In this document: positions 8,296 through 16,923 of the stretch, in pieces | How positions within the stretch are numbered: the stretch's first letter is position 1 | Layout of the letters: each line of letters opens with the position of its first letter | Source: Bacillus dicomae | Lineage (GTDB): Bacteria > Bacillota > Bacilli > Bacillales > Bacillaceae_G | Length of the DNA stretch: 64,000 nucleotides | Assembly: GCF_006494425.1 (NCBI RefSeq) | Contig: NZ_VHIV01000003.1 | Span: forward strand, 1-64,000 | Direction of reading: 5' to 3' | Translations under genes and position numbers: made by a program | The notes under the pieces: generated by a model | The model's database searches: none | Told to the model about the DNA's origin: nothing | Seen by the model: the letters and a program-made list of their open reading frames with translations, nothing else

Positions 8296-8554
8296 GTGTG
8301 GTTACATTTTATTGCAAAAATATAACCAACAATATTTTAATACTGTATTACAAAGTAAAGAGATGTATACAACTCTAATTAAGAGGATGGATTGTTTCTA
8401 GTTGGTAAGTAGCAAAAGAAATTATTACAATAATGTAAGGTTTACGTAATGATAATCGATAGTAAATTAAAGTGTTTGAGTGTATTTTTAATATGGTTTA
8501 AAAGTACTGTTTATCTATAAAGATAAATAATATTTAATTAGGAAGTGTAATTAA
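8296..8554. other. AT-rich intergenic stretch, nothing recognised
   Basis: No ORF with a ribosome binding site and no clear hairpin; it presumably holds the promoter for the gene at 8555. Confidence 0.4.
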
Positions 8555-9034
8555 ATGATTGAGATTAAATCAATTATCCATTCATACAAACTAAAGAGAA
8601 GAATAGCTAGGGATTTATACGGCACCAGGGATGAATTGACACTATTATTAAATGAATTTAATAATATGAAATGTACAGTTGTATCTGAAAAAAAGGAAAA
8701 TAGTATGCTAACTCGTTTACAATTAATTTATCAAAATATGAACTTAGATAAACAGTTTCCTCTACCCCTTGCTTTAAATAACAAGTTATTGGAGCGATTA
8801 GAAAATGAATCTCTTCAAACTATTGAGGGTTGTATATCGTCTCTACATTTAATGTTAGATATAAATTATGAGAAAATAAAACATTATGGATCGAGCACAA
8901 GTAGGTCATTTGTGCCATTATCGCAATCTTCTATTTGTCTTGCTGATTGTATTTGTTTAACGGGATTTATATTAGGAGTACTAGGAACAGTGACATTTGG
9001 AGAATTAATATTATCTGTATGTTCGCTTACATAA
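8555..9034 (+). CDS. Hypothetical protein, 159 aa; its family is also seen as a fragment at 3904-3971
   Basis: ATG is preceded by TAGGAAGTG. The first ~120 residues look helical and soluble (MIEIKSIIHSYKLKRRIARD, later SSLHLMLDINYEKIKHYGSS). The last ~40 residues are hydrophobic and Cys-rich (ICLADCICLTGFILGVLGTV). No family recognised. The segment around residues 105-120 is clearly related, in DNA and protein, to the tail fused onto the replication-relaxation remnant at 3904-3971, and the two terminators match too. This indicates a small paralogous family in this chromosome region. Confidence 0.65.
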   Translation: MIEIKSIIHSYKLKRRIARDLYGTRDELTLLLNEFNNMKCTVVSEKKENSMLTRLQLIYQNMNLDKQFPLPLALNNKLLERLENESLQTIEGCISSLHLMLDINYEKIKHYGSSTSRSFVPLSQSSICLADCICLTGFILGVLGTVTFGELILSVCSLT

Positions 9035-9035
9035 A

Positions 9036-9070
9036 GAAAAAGAACACTTACTTAAGGTGTTCTTTTTTCT
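9036..9070 (+). terminator. Intrinsic terminator
   Basis: AAAAAGAACAC...GGTGTTCTTTTTT hairpin directly after the stop. Confidence 0.85.
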
Positions 9071-9751
9071 TTATGTAGAAAAGCTTTTGAGATAGGAAAC
9101 ATGGATTCAAATGTATAAGTTCATTTGAATCGTGTTGTGTAACTCAAAAAGGAAAGTATCAGAAAATGCTTATTTTGAATAAATATAAACATCGGCTATT
9201 TGGAATCAGTATTAGAATGCTTAGAATTGGTCGGAAAATGTCGTGTGAAATGTAAATAAAAAAGGACAAGCAGTCGTATCTGCTGTCCTTAAAAGGAGAA
9301 AAGTCTTTTGATTAAGAACTACGAATAAACAGAAAAACTGCTTGTAATTAGTTTTACCCTAAATATATATGTCTATACAAAAAAGGGATAAGTAAAAAAT
9401 ACTTATCCCAGGAAGGGAAATCCAAAACACCAAAATGGCTTGCATTGGTATGCAGGTTCAAAAGTAGTATATGTAAAACGAAAAATCTCATACAAAAGCA
9501 GACAAGTAAAAGTGTTGTTTGCTAGAGAATCTAATAAATGAGCCAACTTTTCACGCTTCTTTTCCCATGTCAAGAAGAGCAAAAAGTGAAGAATCTACCT
9601 GCTTTCAGTGGAATGTATCTATTGCGGTATATATGAAATTATTCAGTCAATCAGTAAAAAAAGCCGAAAGAAGATAATGAATAGTACACAATTACGCGGA
9701 ATATAAAAGGGACATAACTGAAAGGAAAGAAGTGGGATATGCTTTTGGGTT
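9071..9751. other. 680-bp stretch without a supported gene, with two hairpins
   Basis: One hairpin is GGACAAGCAG/CTGCTGTCC (9264-9288). The second is GGGATAAGTAAAAAATACTTATCCC (9386-9410, shown here as arms GGGATAAGTA and TACTTATCCC). Downstream, one plus frame reads NPKHQNGLHWYAGSK and VVYVKRKISYKSRQVKVLFA before stopping at 9538; it has no start codon or ribosome binding site, so it may be a gene fragment. The rest is unassigned. Confidence 0.4.
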
Positions 9752-9943
9752 TTATGAATGATGCATTTTCTTCATTTTCTTTGTCCCAAAAATACAACTA
9801 ATAATTGCGAGTAATGCATTTGAAGAAATGAAATTTACGGTCCAATAAATTCCTGTTCCAGCAATTAAATCGATAATAATAAATTTTTTAATTGCCGAAC
9901 CTTTTACTACATAAAAAACAAATTGATTGTTATTGTTATTCAA
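9752..9943 (-). CDS. Small hydrophobic peptide, 63 aa
   Basis: TTG start chosen because AGGGGATG lies eight bases upstream on the minus strand; in-frame upstream starts lack a site. An N-terminal NNNNNQ run is followed by two hydrophobic stretches (FVFYVV; KKFIIIDLIAGTGIYWTVNF with ALLAIISCIFG) and a basic His-containing end (KKMKKMHHS). It could be a small membrane protein or a leaderless-bacteriocin-like peptide; nothing nearby favours either. Confidence 0.5.
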   Translation of the reverse strand: MNNNNNQFVFYVVKGSAIKKFIIIDLIAGTGIYWTVNFISSNALLAIISCIFGTKKMKKMHHS

Positions 9944-10155
9944 TGTTATCACATCCCCTATCTTTTTTAATATATGACAAGGCATGCTTGTTCTAGTCTT
10001 AATGTTAATAAACCAATAAGACTTAGCAGAAGCTAATAAAGCAATTATTAATAAAGGATAATTATTGGAAGTTACATTTTTAACTTTAGTGAAAAGAGTT
10101 CAAAATTATAATTTTTCCTGCGTTTCTGATAAAATATTATATTTTACTTAAGGGT

Positions 10156-10332
10156 TTATGCGGAAAATTTGATAAAAAATTCTTTAATTAAAAGTATAAT
10201 TCCAAGCAGAAACAAGACTTCAATAGAGAACCAAAACATACTTTTTTGAGGCTTTTTAAATTCCATAATAATAGATGAAAATAAAAAAATAGCAATAAGT
10301 ATGATAATTAAGAGACGAATTATATCAGCCAT
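10156..10332 (-). CDS. Small two-span membrane protein, 58 aa
   Basis: ATG 10332 follows TAGGAGTG at the right distance, so it is preferred over the longer in-frame start. Two hydrophobic helices (IIRLLIIILIAIFLFSSII; MFWFSIEVLFLLGIILLI) are separated by a basic loop KKPQK. Function unknown; the type is common in the B. cereus group. Confidence 0.65.
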   Translation of the reverse strand: MADIIRLLIIILIAIFLFSSIIMEFKKPQKSMFWFSIEVLFLLGIILLIKEFFIKFSA

Positions 10333-10562
10333 TAATAACACTCCTAATATTTAATCAATACTATTATATAATTTTTTCTAAAGATGTAGAATGCTAGAAA
10401 CGTTTGATTGTAATTTTAATAAAAGGAATAAGAGGTGTATATTGGTTGTTTTCTTAAAGTCATTTTAAACGTGTTATGGGATGTGATAAACCATAATTTA
10501 ATAAAAAAGGATGTAAGCGCATTCTTATCGAATTATAGATAATTAAGAGAGGCGGTGACACT

Positions 10563-10766
10563 ATGAAGTATGTAAAGGTCTGTATGAATGGTGGAAGTGA
10601 ACACAAATTCTCGATGACTTTAGCTCGATTTGAAGAACTTATTACTACAGAGAATGGGCTACTAGAAAATAAATTAGTTAGTATTGAAAATGTAATGATT
10701 AATCCTACTAATATATCTTCTGTAGTTGAAAAAATTGGTGTACCGGCTAAGTTTATGGAAGCTTAA
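10563..10766 (+). CDS. Small soluble hypothetical protein, 67 aa
   Basis: Strong ribosome binding site (AGAGAGGCGGTG) before ATG. The sequence MKYVKVCMNGGSEHKFSM, with several short beta-like segments, looks like a compact folded domain. No family recognised. An intrinsic terminator follows within 15 bases. Confidence 0.65.
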   Translation: MKYVKVCMNGGSEHKFSMTLARFEELITTENGLLENKLVSIENVMINPTNISSVVEKIGVPAKFMEA

Positions 10767-10779
10767 AAGTGTGTACATA

Positions 10780-10806
10780 AAAAACATCCATAGGGATGTT
10801 TTTTTA
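10780..10806 (+). terminator. Intrinsic terminator
   Basis: AAAACATCC/GGATGTTTTTTT hairpin after the small CDS. Confidence 0.85.
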
Positions 10807-10889
10807 TTTATTAATAGGATAATTGTACAATAGATATTTGAGTAGGATTTTTAGTGATACTTCATATGTGCACCATAAAATAAGTACAA

Positions 10890-10993
10890 GCATATATTAA
10901 ATAGTAGGACAAGATCTTCGTGTCCGAATCAATACTCAGAAAAAACCTCTAATCACTCTAGGGCATCCAATAGAAGGGTGCTCTTATTTTTTA
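10890..10993 (+). ncRNA. Candidate structured small RNA, copy B
   Basis: Starts AAGCATATATT..., carries hairpin GGACA-AGATCTTCG-TGTCC (10907-10925), an unpaired stretch with ACTCAGAA and AATCAC, and ends in a terminator hairpin (GGGCATCC/GGGTGCTC with two wobbles, 10961-10982) plus a T-rich tail. The same order of elements, with compensatory changes, occurs at 25231-25330. No ORF overlaps it. Confidence 0.45.
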
Positions 10994-11039
10994 TGAAAAA
11001 TGTAGCTCTACAACGGTTTCGTTTCAATTATAGTTTTCT

Positions 11040-11252
11040 TTAACCTTTGATTTTAAATTTATCTTTTACGTTCATAAATATTAAGAATAAAATGACAGCA
11101 ATAATTAAATTAGACAAATAGAAATTTTGGTGAAACAGTAGTTCAAAGGTAACATCAAGTGTATATAATAAAGCCGCAGCAGGTAATATACAAATAAATA
11201 TAAATCTCCAATTTTTCAAATAATGTTTATAAGTAGTAAATACTTTCTCCAT
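11040..11252 (-). CDS. Small two-span membrane protein, 70 aa
   Basis: ATG preceded by TAGGAGC. Two helices (WRFIFICILPAAALLYTL; LSNLIIAVILFLIFM) are flanked by basic residues. No family recognised. Confidence 0.65.
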   Translation of the reverse strand: MEKVFTTYKHYLKNWRFIFICILPAAALLYTLDVTFELLFHQNFYLSNLIIAVILFLIFMNVKDKFKIKG

Positions 11253-11481
11253 ACATATAGCTCCTATATTTTTTATTTTCTATATAATTATACATTTAAA
11301 TAAAATGATTTACAAAGGGTATTTAGTAATTAAGAATTTTAGGGAGAGATTTTGTTGGAAGTGTAGATGGCTGTAGTAATCTGGGTAATAAATGATTTTA
11401 CTTTAAAAAAACTTTTAAAGAACTATACTAAAATGATACACTATAATCTACGTTATTTTTGAAATGAATAGAGGGATTTAC

Positions 11482-12486
11482 GTGATAGATAAAATTAAAA
11501 ACGTTGTTGAGGATATGCATGAAGATGAAGCAAAACATTTACTTCAAAGTATTCTAATACAGCTAGATGTATTAGACGGGAATTATAACGAAGATATGAT
11601 AAAAAATTTAACGAGTATCCCTAAGCAATTGACGAATCATACAACTCTGGAAAAGAATTTAGAAGAAAGTACACACATTCATATCGCTTTTGATGATTCA
11701 ACAGCTGGTTGTTTAAAATATATGTTGAAACAGGAAGGGTTACTTGAGGAGAGTGTGGTTTCATTCTCTGAATTCTTTTCAATTGGTCCCATACATCAAT
11801 TACATACGCATAAAGGCCAATTAGCAAGAAAAGAGTGGTTAGTAAACAACTTAACCGCTTATGATAGTTATTTTGAAGAGGAGTATTTACCAAGATTTAT
11901 TGAAACTATGGAAGAACTACACATTATTCCTGTTGAAACGCCTATTACAATTTGGAAAGCAAATAACGCACACGAACATGTAGGTCTATGCTTTGTATTG
12001 GCGCAATTAAAAGATAGGAAAAATCTTCGAGTTATAAATACGTCTGAAGCAAGTAGAGAAATATTAAAACAAGAGTATGATATTCGTGGAACTGGAGAGT
12101 TAGCGCCTGAAAGTTTAGCTCTAATTCAAAAAAGTTTTGTAGAATTGCCGTATATAACTGTAGAGAAGCGAATGACGTTTGAATGTGAGTGGGATAGTCT
12201 ATCAAAGAGTACGGAATTTTTAAGAGTTTGGACAGACAATGAAGTGCATTCTGTACAAGAAGATTATTTTGATCAATTTATAATTGAATGTGCGAAAAGT
12301 GTAGGTGCTGATCGAGAGTTCCTCAAAGCTCCTAGAGTAATTGGTGAAGCACTTGGTCTTGTTGAACAATTGGTTGGAGATACTTTCTTAGAATATCGCT
12401 TGAAACAATTAATTAAACAAGAAGTATTTGAATTTGAAGGTTCGTTAGATGAAATGCGTTTTTATAGTGTGAAGTTAAGGAAATAA
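11482..12486 (+). CDS. DUF1835 / DUF3658 domain protein
   Basis: A 334-aa soluble protein. GTG 11482 is favoured over ATG 11464 because GAGGG sits seven bases before it. After a helical N-terminus, residues ~50-170 contain the DUF1835 signature: IHIAFDDSTAGCLKYML, FFSIGPIHQLHT, RKEWLVNNL. The DUF3658-type second half follows (GTGELAPESLALIQ). The family is widespread in Bacillus and biochemically undescribed. Monocistronic with its own terminator. Confidence 0.85.
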   Translation: MIDKIKNVVEDMHEDEAKHLLQSILIQLDVLDGNYNEDMIKNLTSIPKQLTNHTTLEKNLEESTHIHIAFDDSTAGCLKYMLKQEGLLEESVVSFSEFFSIGPIHQLHTHKGQLARKEWLVNNLTAYDSYFEEEYLPRFIETMEELHIIPVETPITIWKANNAHEHVGLCFVLAQLKDRKNLRVINTSEASREILKQEYDIRGTGELAPESLALIQKSFVELPYITVEKRMTFECEWDSLSKSTEFLRVWTDNEVHSVQEDYFDQFIIECAKSVGADREFLKAPRVIGEALGLVEQLVGDTFLEYRLKQLIKQEVFEFEGSLDEMRFYSVKLRK

Positions 12487-12509
12487 TAAACACATTCTAT
12501 TTTTGAAAG

Positions 12510-12538
12510 GCTCGTATTTTTAATAATACGAGCTTTTT
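12510..12538 (+). terminator. Intrinsic terminator
   Basis: GCTCGTATT pairs with AATACGAGC, followed by TTTTT. Confidence 0.9.
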
Positions 12539-12631
12539 AAGTTGAATTTGGGCTATACATAAGTTTCACAAAGAGGGCATATCACATATGAATGGTAAAG
12601 GTAATGAATGAAAAGAAGGTGATTTGTTAAT

Positions 12632-13036
12632 ATGTATAACCAACAAAATTATCCATATGATCAAGCGATGTATTATAATCCACAAAACTACGGGTATGAA
12701 CCTACAAATGAAGTGAGAGATATTGAACAAGAAGATTACAGACCAGATGATGCGGAAGATGCTCCAACGTCACCACCTCCGTCACAAGCGCCGTCGTTAC
12801 CGTCTACATTTGCTTCTCCGGCACAACCAGGTAATATGAAATCATGGATGTGTAACTGTCTAGGAAGATGGGGCTATTTACGCTTACATCGTCCTGGTCC
12901 TTTCGGAAGGGATTTGTGGTTCTTCCCGACTGAAGTGAGAAGAAATGGAGTGTCAGGTTACACGTGGCAAGGTGGTCGTCGTCGTAAAGTAAGTTACCGC
13001 TATCAACAAATTAGTAATTTTATGTGCTTCGCATAA
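12632..13036 (+). CDS. Pro/Tyr/Gln-rich protein, possibly spore-associated
   Basis: A 134-aa protein. The N-terminus is rich in Asn, Gln and Tyr (MYNQQNYPYDQAMYYN), then an acidic stretch and a Pro/Ser linker (SPPPSQAPSLPS). The C-terminal domain contains WMCNCLGRWGYLRLHRPGPFG, an FFPTEV motif and a Gly/Arg-rich end (WQGGRRRKVSY). The composition resembles Bacillus coat or exosporium-associated proteins, but no named family is recognised and there is no signal peptide. AAGGTG precedes ATG. Confidence 0.6.
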   Translation: MYNQQNYPYDQAMYYNPQNYGYEPTNEVRDIEQEDYRPDDAEDAPTSPPPSQAPSLPSTFASPAQPGNMKSWMCNCLGRWGYLRLHRPGPFGRDLWFFPTEVRRNGVSGYTWQGGRRRKVSYRYQQISNFMCFA

Positions 13037-13041
13037 AGAGA

Positions 13042-13079
13042 AGTGAGAGAGTGAAACGATTTTACTCTCTCACTTTTTT
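13042..13079 (+). terminator. Intrinsic terminator
   Basis: AGTGAGAGAGT pairs with ACTCTCTCACT, followed by TTTTTT. Confidence 0.95.
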
Positions 13080-13196
13080 ATTTTTCAATATGCGAAGTAA
13101 GATTTTGATTAAAAATTTACAATTTTCACGTTTTTATTAGAGTATAATGCATATGTTGGGTTGGTTTTCAAAAACAAATGAGAGTGAGGGAATACA

Positions 13197-14432
13197 ATGT
13201 CAATGAAAAACAAAGTTGGACTAAAAATAGAGGATGGCATTAATTTAGCTTCAGCTCAATTTAAAGAAGATGCGTATGAAATTTATAAAGAATCGCGAAA
13301 AAAACAACCTATATTATTTGTAAACCAAGTTGAAATCGGTAAAGAATGGCTCATTACTAGATATGAAGATGCTCTGCCACTTTTAAAAGATAATCGTTTA
13401 AAAAAAGATTGGACAAATGTGTTTTCTCAAGATACAAAGAACATGTATCTTTCCGTTGATAATAGTGACCACTTAACAACACATATGCTAAATTCAGATC
13501 CACCTAACCACAGTCGTTTACGATCTTTAGTTCAAAAAGCTTTTACACCGAAGATGATTGCACAATTAGACGGAAGAATTCAGAGAATAACAGATGAGTT
13601 GATAAGTGATATAGAGCGAAAAGGTACATTAAATCTTGTGGATGATTATTCATTTCCATTACCGATTATTGTAATAAGTGAGATGCTCGGTATTCCAAAA
13701 GAAGATCAAGCGAAATTTAGAATTTGGTCTCATGCTGTTATTGCGTCACCAGAAACACCTGAAGAAATAAAAGAGACCGAAAAACAACTATCTGAGTTTA
13801 TTACATATCTTCAATATTTAGTTAATATTAAAAGAAAAGAGCCAAAAGAAGACTTGGTGAGTGCTTTAATACTTGCAGAGAGTGAAGGGCATAAACTTAG
13901 CGCTCGGGAACTATATTCAATGATAATGCTATTAATTGTCGCAGGACATGAGACGACAGTGAATTTAATTACAAATACGGTATTAGCACTTCTTGAAAAT
14001 CCAAATCAATTACAATTATTGAAAGATAATCCAAAACTAATTGATTCGGCTATTGAGGAAGGATTGCGTTATTATTCTCCAGTTGAGGTTACAACTGCAA
14101 GATGGGCAGCGGAACCTTTTCAAATTCACCATCAAACAATACAGAAAGGAGATATGGTTATTATCGCATTGGCTTCAGCGAACCGTGATGAAACAGTATT
14201 TGAAAATCCAGAAATATTTGATATTACACGGGAGAACAACCGTCACATTGCCTTTGGTCATGGTAGTCATTTCTGCCTAGGAGCACCGCTTGCTAGGTTG
14301 GAAGCAAAAATTGCTATTACTACGTTATTTAATCGAATGCCTAAACTACAAATAAAAGGGAATCGAGAAGAAATCAAATGGCAAGGTAATTATTTAATGC
14401 GTTCTTTAGAGGAATTACCATTAACATTCTAG
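13197..14432 (+). CDS. Cytochrome P450 (CYP107-like)
   Basis: A 411-aa soluble class I bacterial P450 of normal length. The oxygen-binding I-helix motif AGHETT is at 249-254, ExxR at E288-R291 (EEGLRYYSP), and the heme-binding loop FGHGSHFCLGAPLARLE has the axial cysteine C360. Full P450s of this type hydroxylate hydrophobic substrates using separate ferredoxin/flavodoxin partners; none is encoded nearby. ATG is preceded by GTGAGGG. Single-gene unit; substrate unknown. Confidence 0.95.
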   Translation: MSMKNKVGLKIEDGINLASAQFKEDAYEIYKESRKKQPILFVNQVEIGKEWLITRYEDALPLLKDNRLKKDWTNVFSQDTKNMYLSVDNSDHLTTHMLNSDPPNHSRLRSLVQKAFTPKMIAQLDGRIQRITDELISDIERKGTLNLVDDYSFPLPIIVISEMLGIPKEDQAKFRIWSHAVIASPETPEEIKETEKQLSEFITYLQYLVNIKRKEPKEDLVSALILAESEGHKLSARELYSMIMLLIVAGHETTVNLITNTVLALLENPNQLQLLKDNPKLIDSAIEEGLRYYSPVEVTTARWAAEPFQIHHQTIQKGDMVIIALASANRDETVFENPEIFDITRENNRHIAFGHGSHFCLGAPLARLEAKIAITTLFNRMPKLQIKGNREEIKWQGNYLMRSLEELPLTF

Positions 14433-14563
14433 AATATTTATTGTAAGACATGCATACATAGAAAATGATTTACATAGAGTATGTATGTGTTATTTAAATT
14501 CGAAACGGAAGGGTGAAAACATCCCAATGATCAACTAATTCTATTTGTAAGAGATCTTCGTTA

Positions 14564-14700
14564 AAAAACGAAATATTCTTCTGAATAGGATTAGTCTGTA
14601 CATTTATAGAAAAGGGATGTATTTCGCTCTGCGAAAAATATAGTCTTTTCATATGATTTGTGCTGCCTCCTGTTCAGAACATGAAATAGGAGGCTTTTTT
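14564..14700 (+). promoter_or_regulatory. Leader with hairpin covering the ribosome binding site of the MFS gene
   Basis: Three hairpins precede the MFS gene: TTCGTT/AACGAA, TTTCGC/GCGAAA (near 14623-14637) and GCCTCCT/AGGAGGC (14665-14671 with 14688-14694). The last buries the Shine-Dalgarno AGGAGG and is followed by six T before ATG 14701, so it could act as a terminator/attenuator or as a translational lock. An 8-codon ORF (MYFALRKI, 14617-14643) and an ORF from 14653 in frame with the pump are candidate leader peptides. Confidence 0.55.
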
Positions 14701-15984
14701 ATGTCGACAAATGTAGAAACGAAACAAAATAATGGGGTATCACAAGTATTGAAGAATAGATTTGTACAGGGAATTTTAGCTTCAGCATTATTTTTACAAA
14801 TTGGAATATGGGTTCGGAACTTTGCCGTATTACTATATGTAATGGAAATGACAAAAGGTGATGCTTTTGCTATTTCGATGATTTCAGTTGCGGAGTTTGC
14901 TCCAATTTTCATCTTTTCCTTTATTGGTGGAACGTTTGCTGATAGGTGGAAGCCGAAGAAGACGATGATATGGTGTGAAACGTTAAGTTCTATTTCAGTA
15001 TTTGCTGTATTAATTACTCTAATGTTTGGAACGTGGAAAATCGTATTTTTTGTAACGCTTATTTCTGCAATCCTTTCGCAGTTTTCTCAACCATCTGGAA
15101 TGAAATTATTTAAACAGCATTTATCGGCAGAACAAATTCAATTAGCGATGTCTATTTATCAAACAATATTTGCGATATTTATGGTGTTAGGACCGATTCT
15201 TGGAACATTTATTTTTCAAAGTTTTGGAATTTATATTTCAATTATTATTACAGGTATTGCTTTTTTACTTGCAGCAGCTGTGTTGTTATTTCTTCCGAAA
15301 GATCTTGAGAATGATAATGAGAAGAAAGAAATCACTTTATTACAGGAAATGCTGGACGGTATTAAATACGTAAAAAAGAAAAAGGCATTAACTTTACTAG
15401 GGCTTTGTTTTATGGCAGCAGGACTAGGTATAGGATTAATTCAGCCACTAGGTATATTTATTGTGACTGAGCAGTTAGGGCTGTCAAAAGAGAGTTTACA
15501 ATGGTTACTAACAGTAAATGGTGCAGGAATGATTGTTGGCGGTGCTTTAGCGATGGTATTTGCAAAAAACGTTGCGCCGCAAAAAATGTTAATTATCGGT
15601 ATGCTCGGTCAGGCAATCGGCATCGGTATTATAGGTTATTCCACAAATTTATGGGTAACACTCACAGCACAACTTTTTAGTGGGTTAGCTCTTCCATGTA
15701 TCCAAATAGGTATTAATACGCTTATTATTCAAAATAGCGATACAGATTTTATTGGTCGTGTAAATGGCATTTTAAGTCCACTATTCACCGGTTCAATGGT
15801 AGTAACAATGAGTATAGCTGGTTCATTAAAAGAAATGTTTTCACTCAGTATGATGTATGAGGGAACAGCTTTCCTATTTATAATTGGATTATTATTTATT
15901 TTACCTATATACAATTTAAAGCCAGTTATAGCAGTAGAAAGTGAAATGAATAGTAAAGGAAGTGCTGTGCAACATGAATCCTAA
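14701..15984 (+). CDS. MFS drug efflux transporter
   Basis: A 427-aa, twelve-helix major facilitator. ATG 14701 is chosen over an upstream in-frame ATG (14653) because AGGAGGC precedes it directly. The loop 2-3 motif [12 protein letters not shown] and the N-terminal arrangement resemble MefA/Bacillus macrolide-type pumps (also MFS_3). Its 3' end overlaps the start of the Vat-like acetyltransferase, so both are on one mRNA. Export of an antibiotic is inferred from the partner gene. Confidence 0.85.
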   Translation: MSTNVETKQNNGVSQVLKNRFVQGILASALFLQIGIWVRNFAVLLYVMEMTKGDAFAISMISVAEFAPIFIFSFIGGTFADRWKPKKTMIWCETLSSISVFAVLITLMFGTWKIVFFVTLISAILSQFSQPSGMKLFKQHLSAEQIQLAMSIYQTIFAIFMVLGPILGTFIFQSFGIYISIIITGIAFLLAAAVLLFLPKDLENDNEKKEITLLQEMLDGIKYVKKKKALTLLGLCFMAAGLGIGLIQPLGIFIVTEQLGLSKESLQWLLTVNGAGMIVGGALAMVFAKNVAPQKMLIIGMLGQAIGIGIIGYSTNLWVTLTAQLFSGLALPCIQIGINTLIIQNSDTDFIGRVNGILSPLFTGSMVVTMSIAGSLKEMFSLSMMYEGTAFLFIIGLLFILPIYNLKPVIAVESEMNSKGSAVQHES

Positions 15985-16606
15985 TCCAAATGTTAAATAC
16001 CCTATAGAAGGAAATGAAAATGTTCACTTTATAAAAAATACAATAACGAAAGCTAATATACTCGCCGGAGACTATTCATATTTTGATGCGAAAGATGGAG
16101 AAACATTTGAAGATCGAGTATTACATCATTATGAATTTCTTGGAGATTACCTTATTATTGGAAAGTTTTGTTGTATTGCAAATGGAGTTACCTTTATTAT
16201 GAACGGAGCGAATCATCGGATGGATGGATTTTCGGCATATCCATTTAATATATTTGGAAATGGGTGGGAGAAGTATACACCTAGTTTGACTGATTTACCA
16301 TACAAAGGAGATACAGTTATAGGAAATGACGTTTGGATTGGTATGGATACAACGATTATGCCTGGGATAAACATAGGTGATGGTGCAATCATTGCTGCTA
16401 AATCTGTTGTGACTAGAGACGTGGCACCATATACAATTGTTGGCGGAAACCCTGCAAATAAAATAAAGGACCGATTTACAAATACAATAATAGAGGAATT
16501 ATTGCAAATTCAATGGTGGCATTTTGACATTGAAAAAATAACTAAAAATATAGATGCTATTGTACAAGGGGATATAGAGCCATTAAGAAAGCTAAAAAGG
16601 GAATAA
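15974..16606 (+). CDS. Vat-like streptogramin A O-acetyltransferase (xenobiotic acetyltransferase)
   Basis: A 210-aa left-handed beta-helix acyltransferase. ATG 15974 ([13 protein letters not shown]) is preferred to the upstream GTG because AAAGGAAG precedes it. Family marks: [20 protein letters not shown] (with the catalytic His of the family), hexapeptide repeats [17 protein letters not shown] and [13 protein letters not shown], then [10 protein letters not shown]. Vat enzymes transfer acetyl from acetyl-CoA to virginiamycin M-type drugs; chromosomal homologues may have other substrates. It overlaps the MFS stop codon. Confidence 0.85.
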   Translation: MNPNPNVKYPIEGNENVHFIKNTITKANILAGDYSYFDAKDGETFEDRVLHHYEFLGDYLIIGKFCCIANGVTFIMNGANHRMDGFSAYPFNIFGNGWEKYTPSLTDLPYKGDTVIGNDVWIGMDTTIMPGINIGDGAIIAAKSVVTRDVAPYTIVGGNPANKIKDRFTNTIIEELLQIQWWHFDIEKITKNIDAIVQGDIEPLRKLKRE

Positions 16607-16622
16607 AAAATGCATAACAAAG

Positions 16623-16676
16623 AGTATCATACCTCCGAATTTTGTTAATGATAATAGAACAAGGAGGTGTGATACT
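16623..16676 (+). promoter_or_regulatory. 14-bp inverted repeat covering the DUF1540 ribosome binding site
   Basis: AGTATCATACCTCC (16623-16636) can pair along its full length (one G-U) with GGAGGTGTGATACT (16663-16676). The second arm holds the Shine-Dalgarno and abuts ATG 16677. TTTGTT/AACAA at the loop base may extend the stem. Confidence 0.7.
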
Positions 16677-16832
16677 ATGGCACAAGACGTTTTATGTGAA
16701 GTAAACAACTGTAAATTTTGGGCTAACGGCAATAAATGTAGCGCAGACGCAATTTATGTAGTAAGTCATAAAGGAAAACAAGCATCGACTACAGAAGAAA
16801 CAGATTGCAAAACTTTTGATCCAGAAATATAA
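16677..16832 (+). CDS. DUF1540 domain protein, 51 aa
   Basis: Starts MAQDVLCEVNNCKFWANGNK, with four conserved Cys (VLCEVNNC, GNKCSA, ETDCKTF), the pattern of the small DUF1540 family, probably a metal- or disulfide-stabilised knuckle. The family is common in spore-formers and its role is unknown. The gene is preceded by a long hairpin that includes its ribosome binding site and followed by a terminator. Confidence 0.85.
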   Translation: MAQDVLCEVNNCKFWANGNKCSADAIYVVSHKGKQASTTEETDCKTFDPEI

Positions 16833-16839
16833 ATTTTTG

Positions 16840-16869
16840 AAGGGTAGCCAAATCGTGGTTGCCCTTTTA
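16840..16869 (+). terminator. Intrinsic terminator
   Basis: AAGGGTAGCCA pairs with TGGTTGCCCTT, followed by TT; lies between converging genes. Confidence 0.85.
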
Positions 16870-16923
16870 TTAATTATAGTATTGATAATAAATCTCATTT
16901 TCATTCATTTTTTTTGTTATTTT

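Noticed and set aside
9417-9540. Conserved coding exon or small gene
   Set aside because: Forty or so protein-like codons are open, but there is no start codon, ribosome binding site or recognisable family; left as an unassigned stretch.
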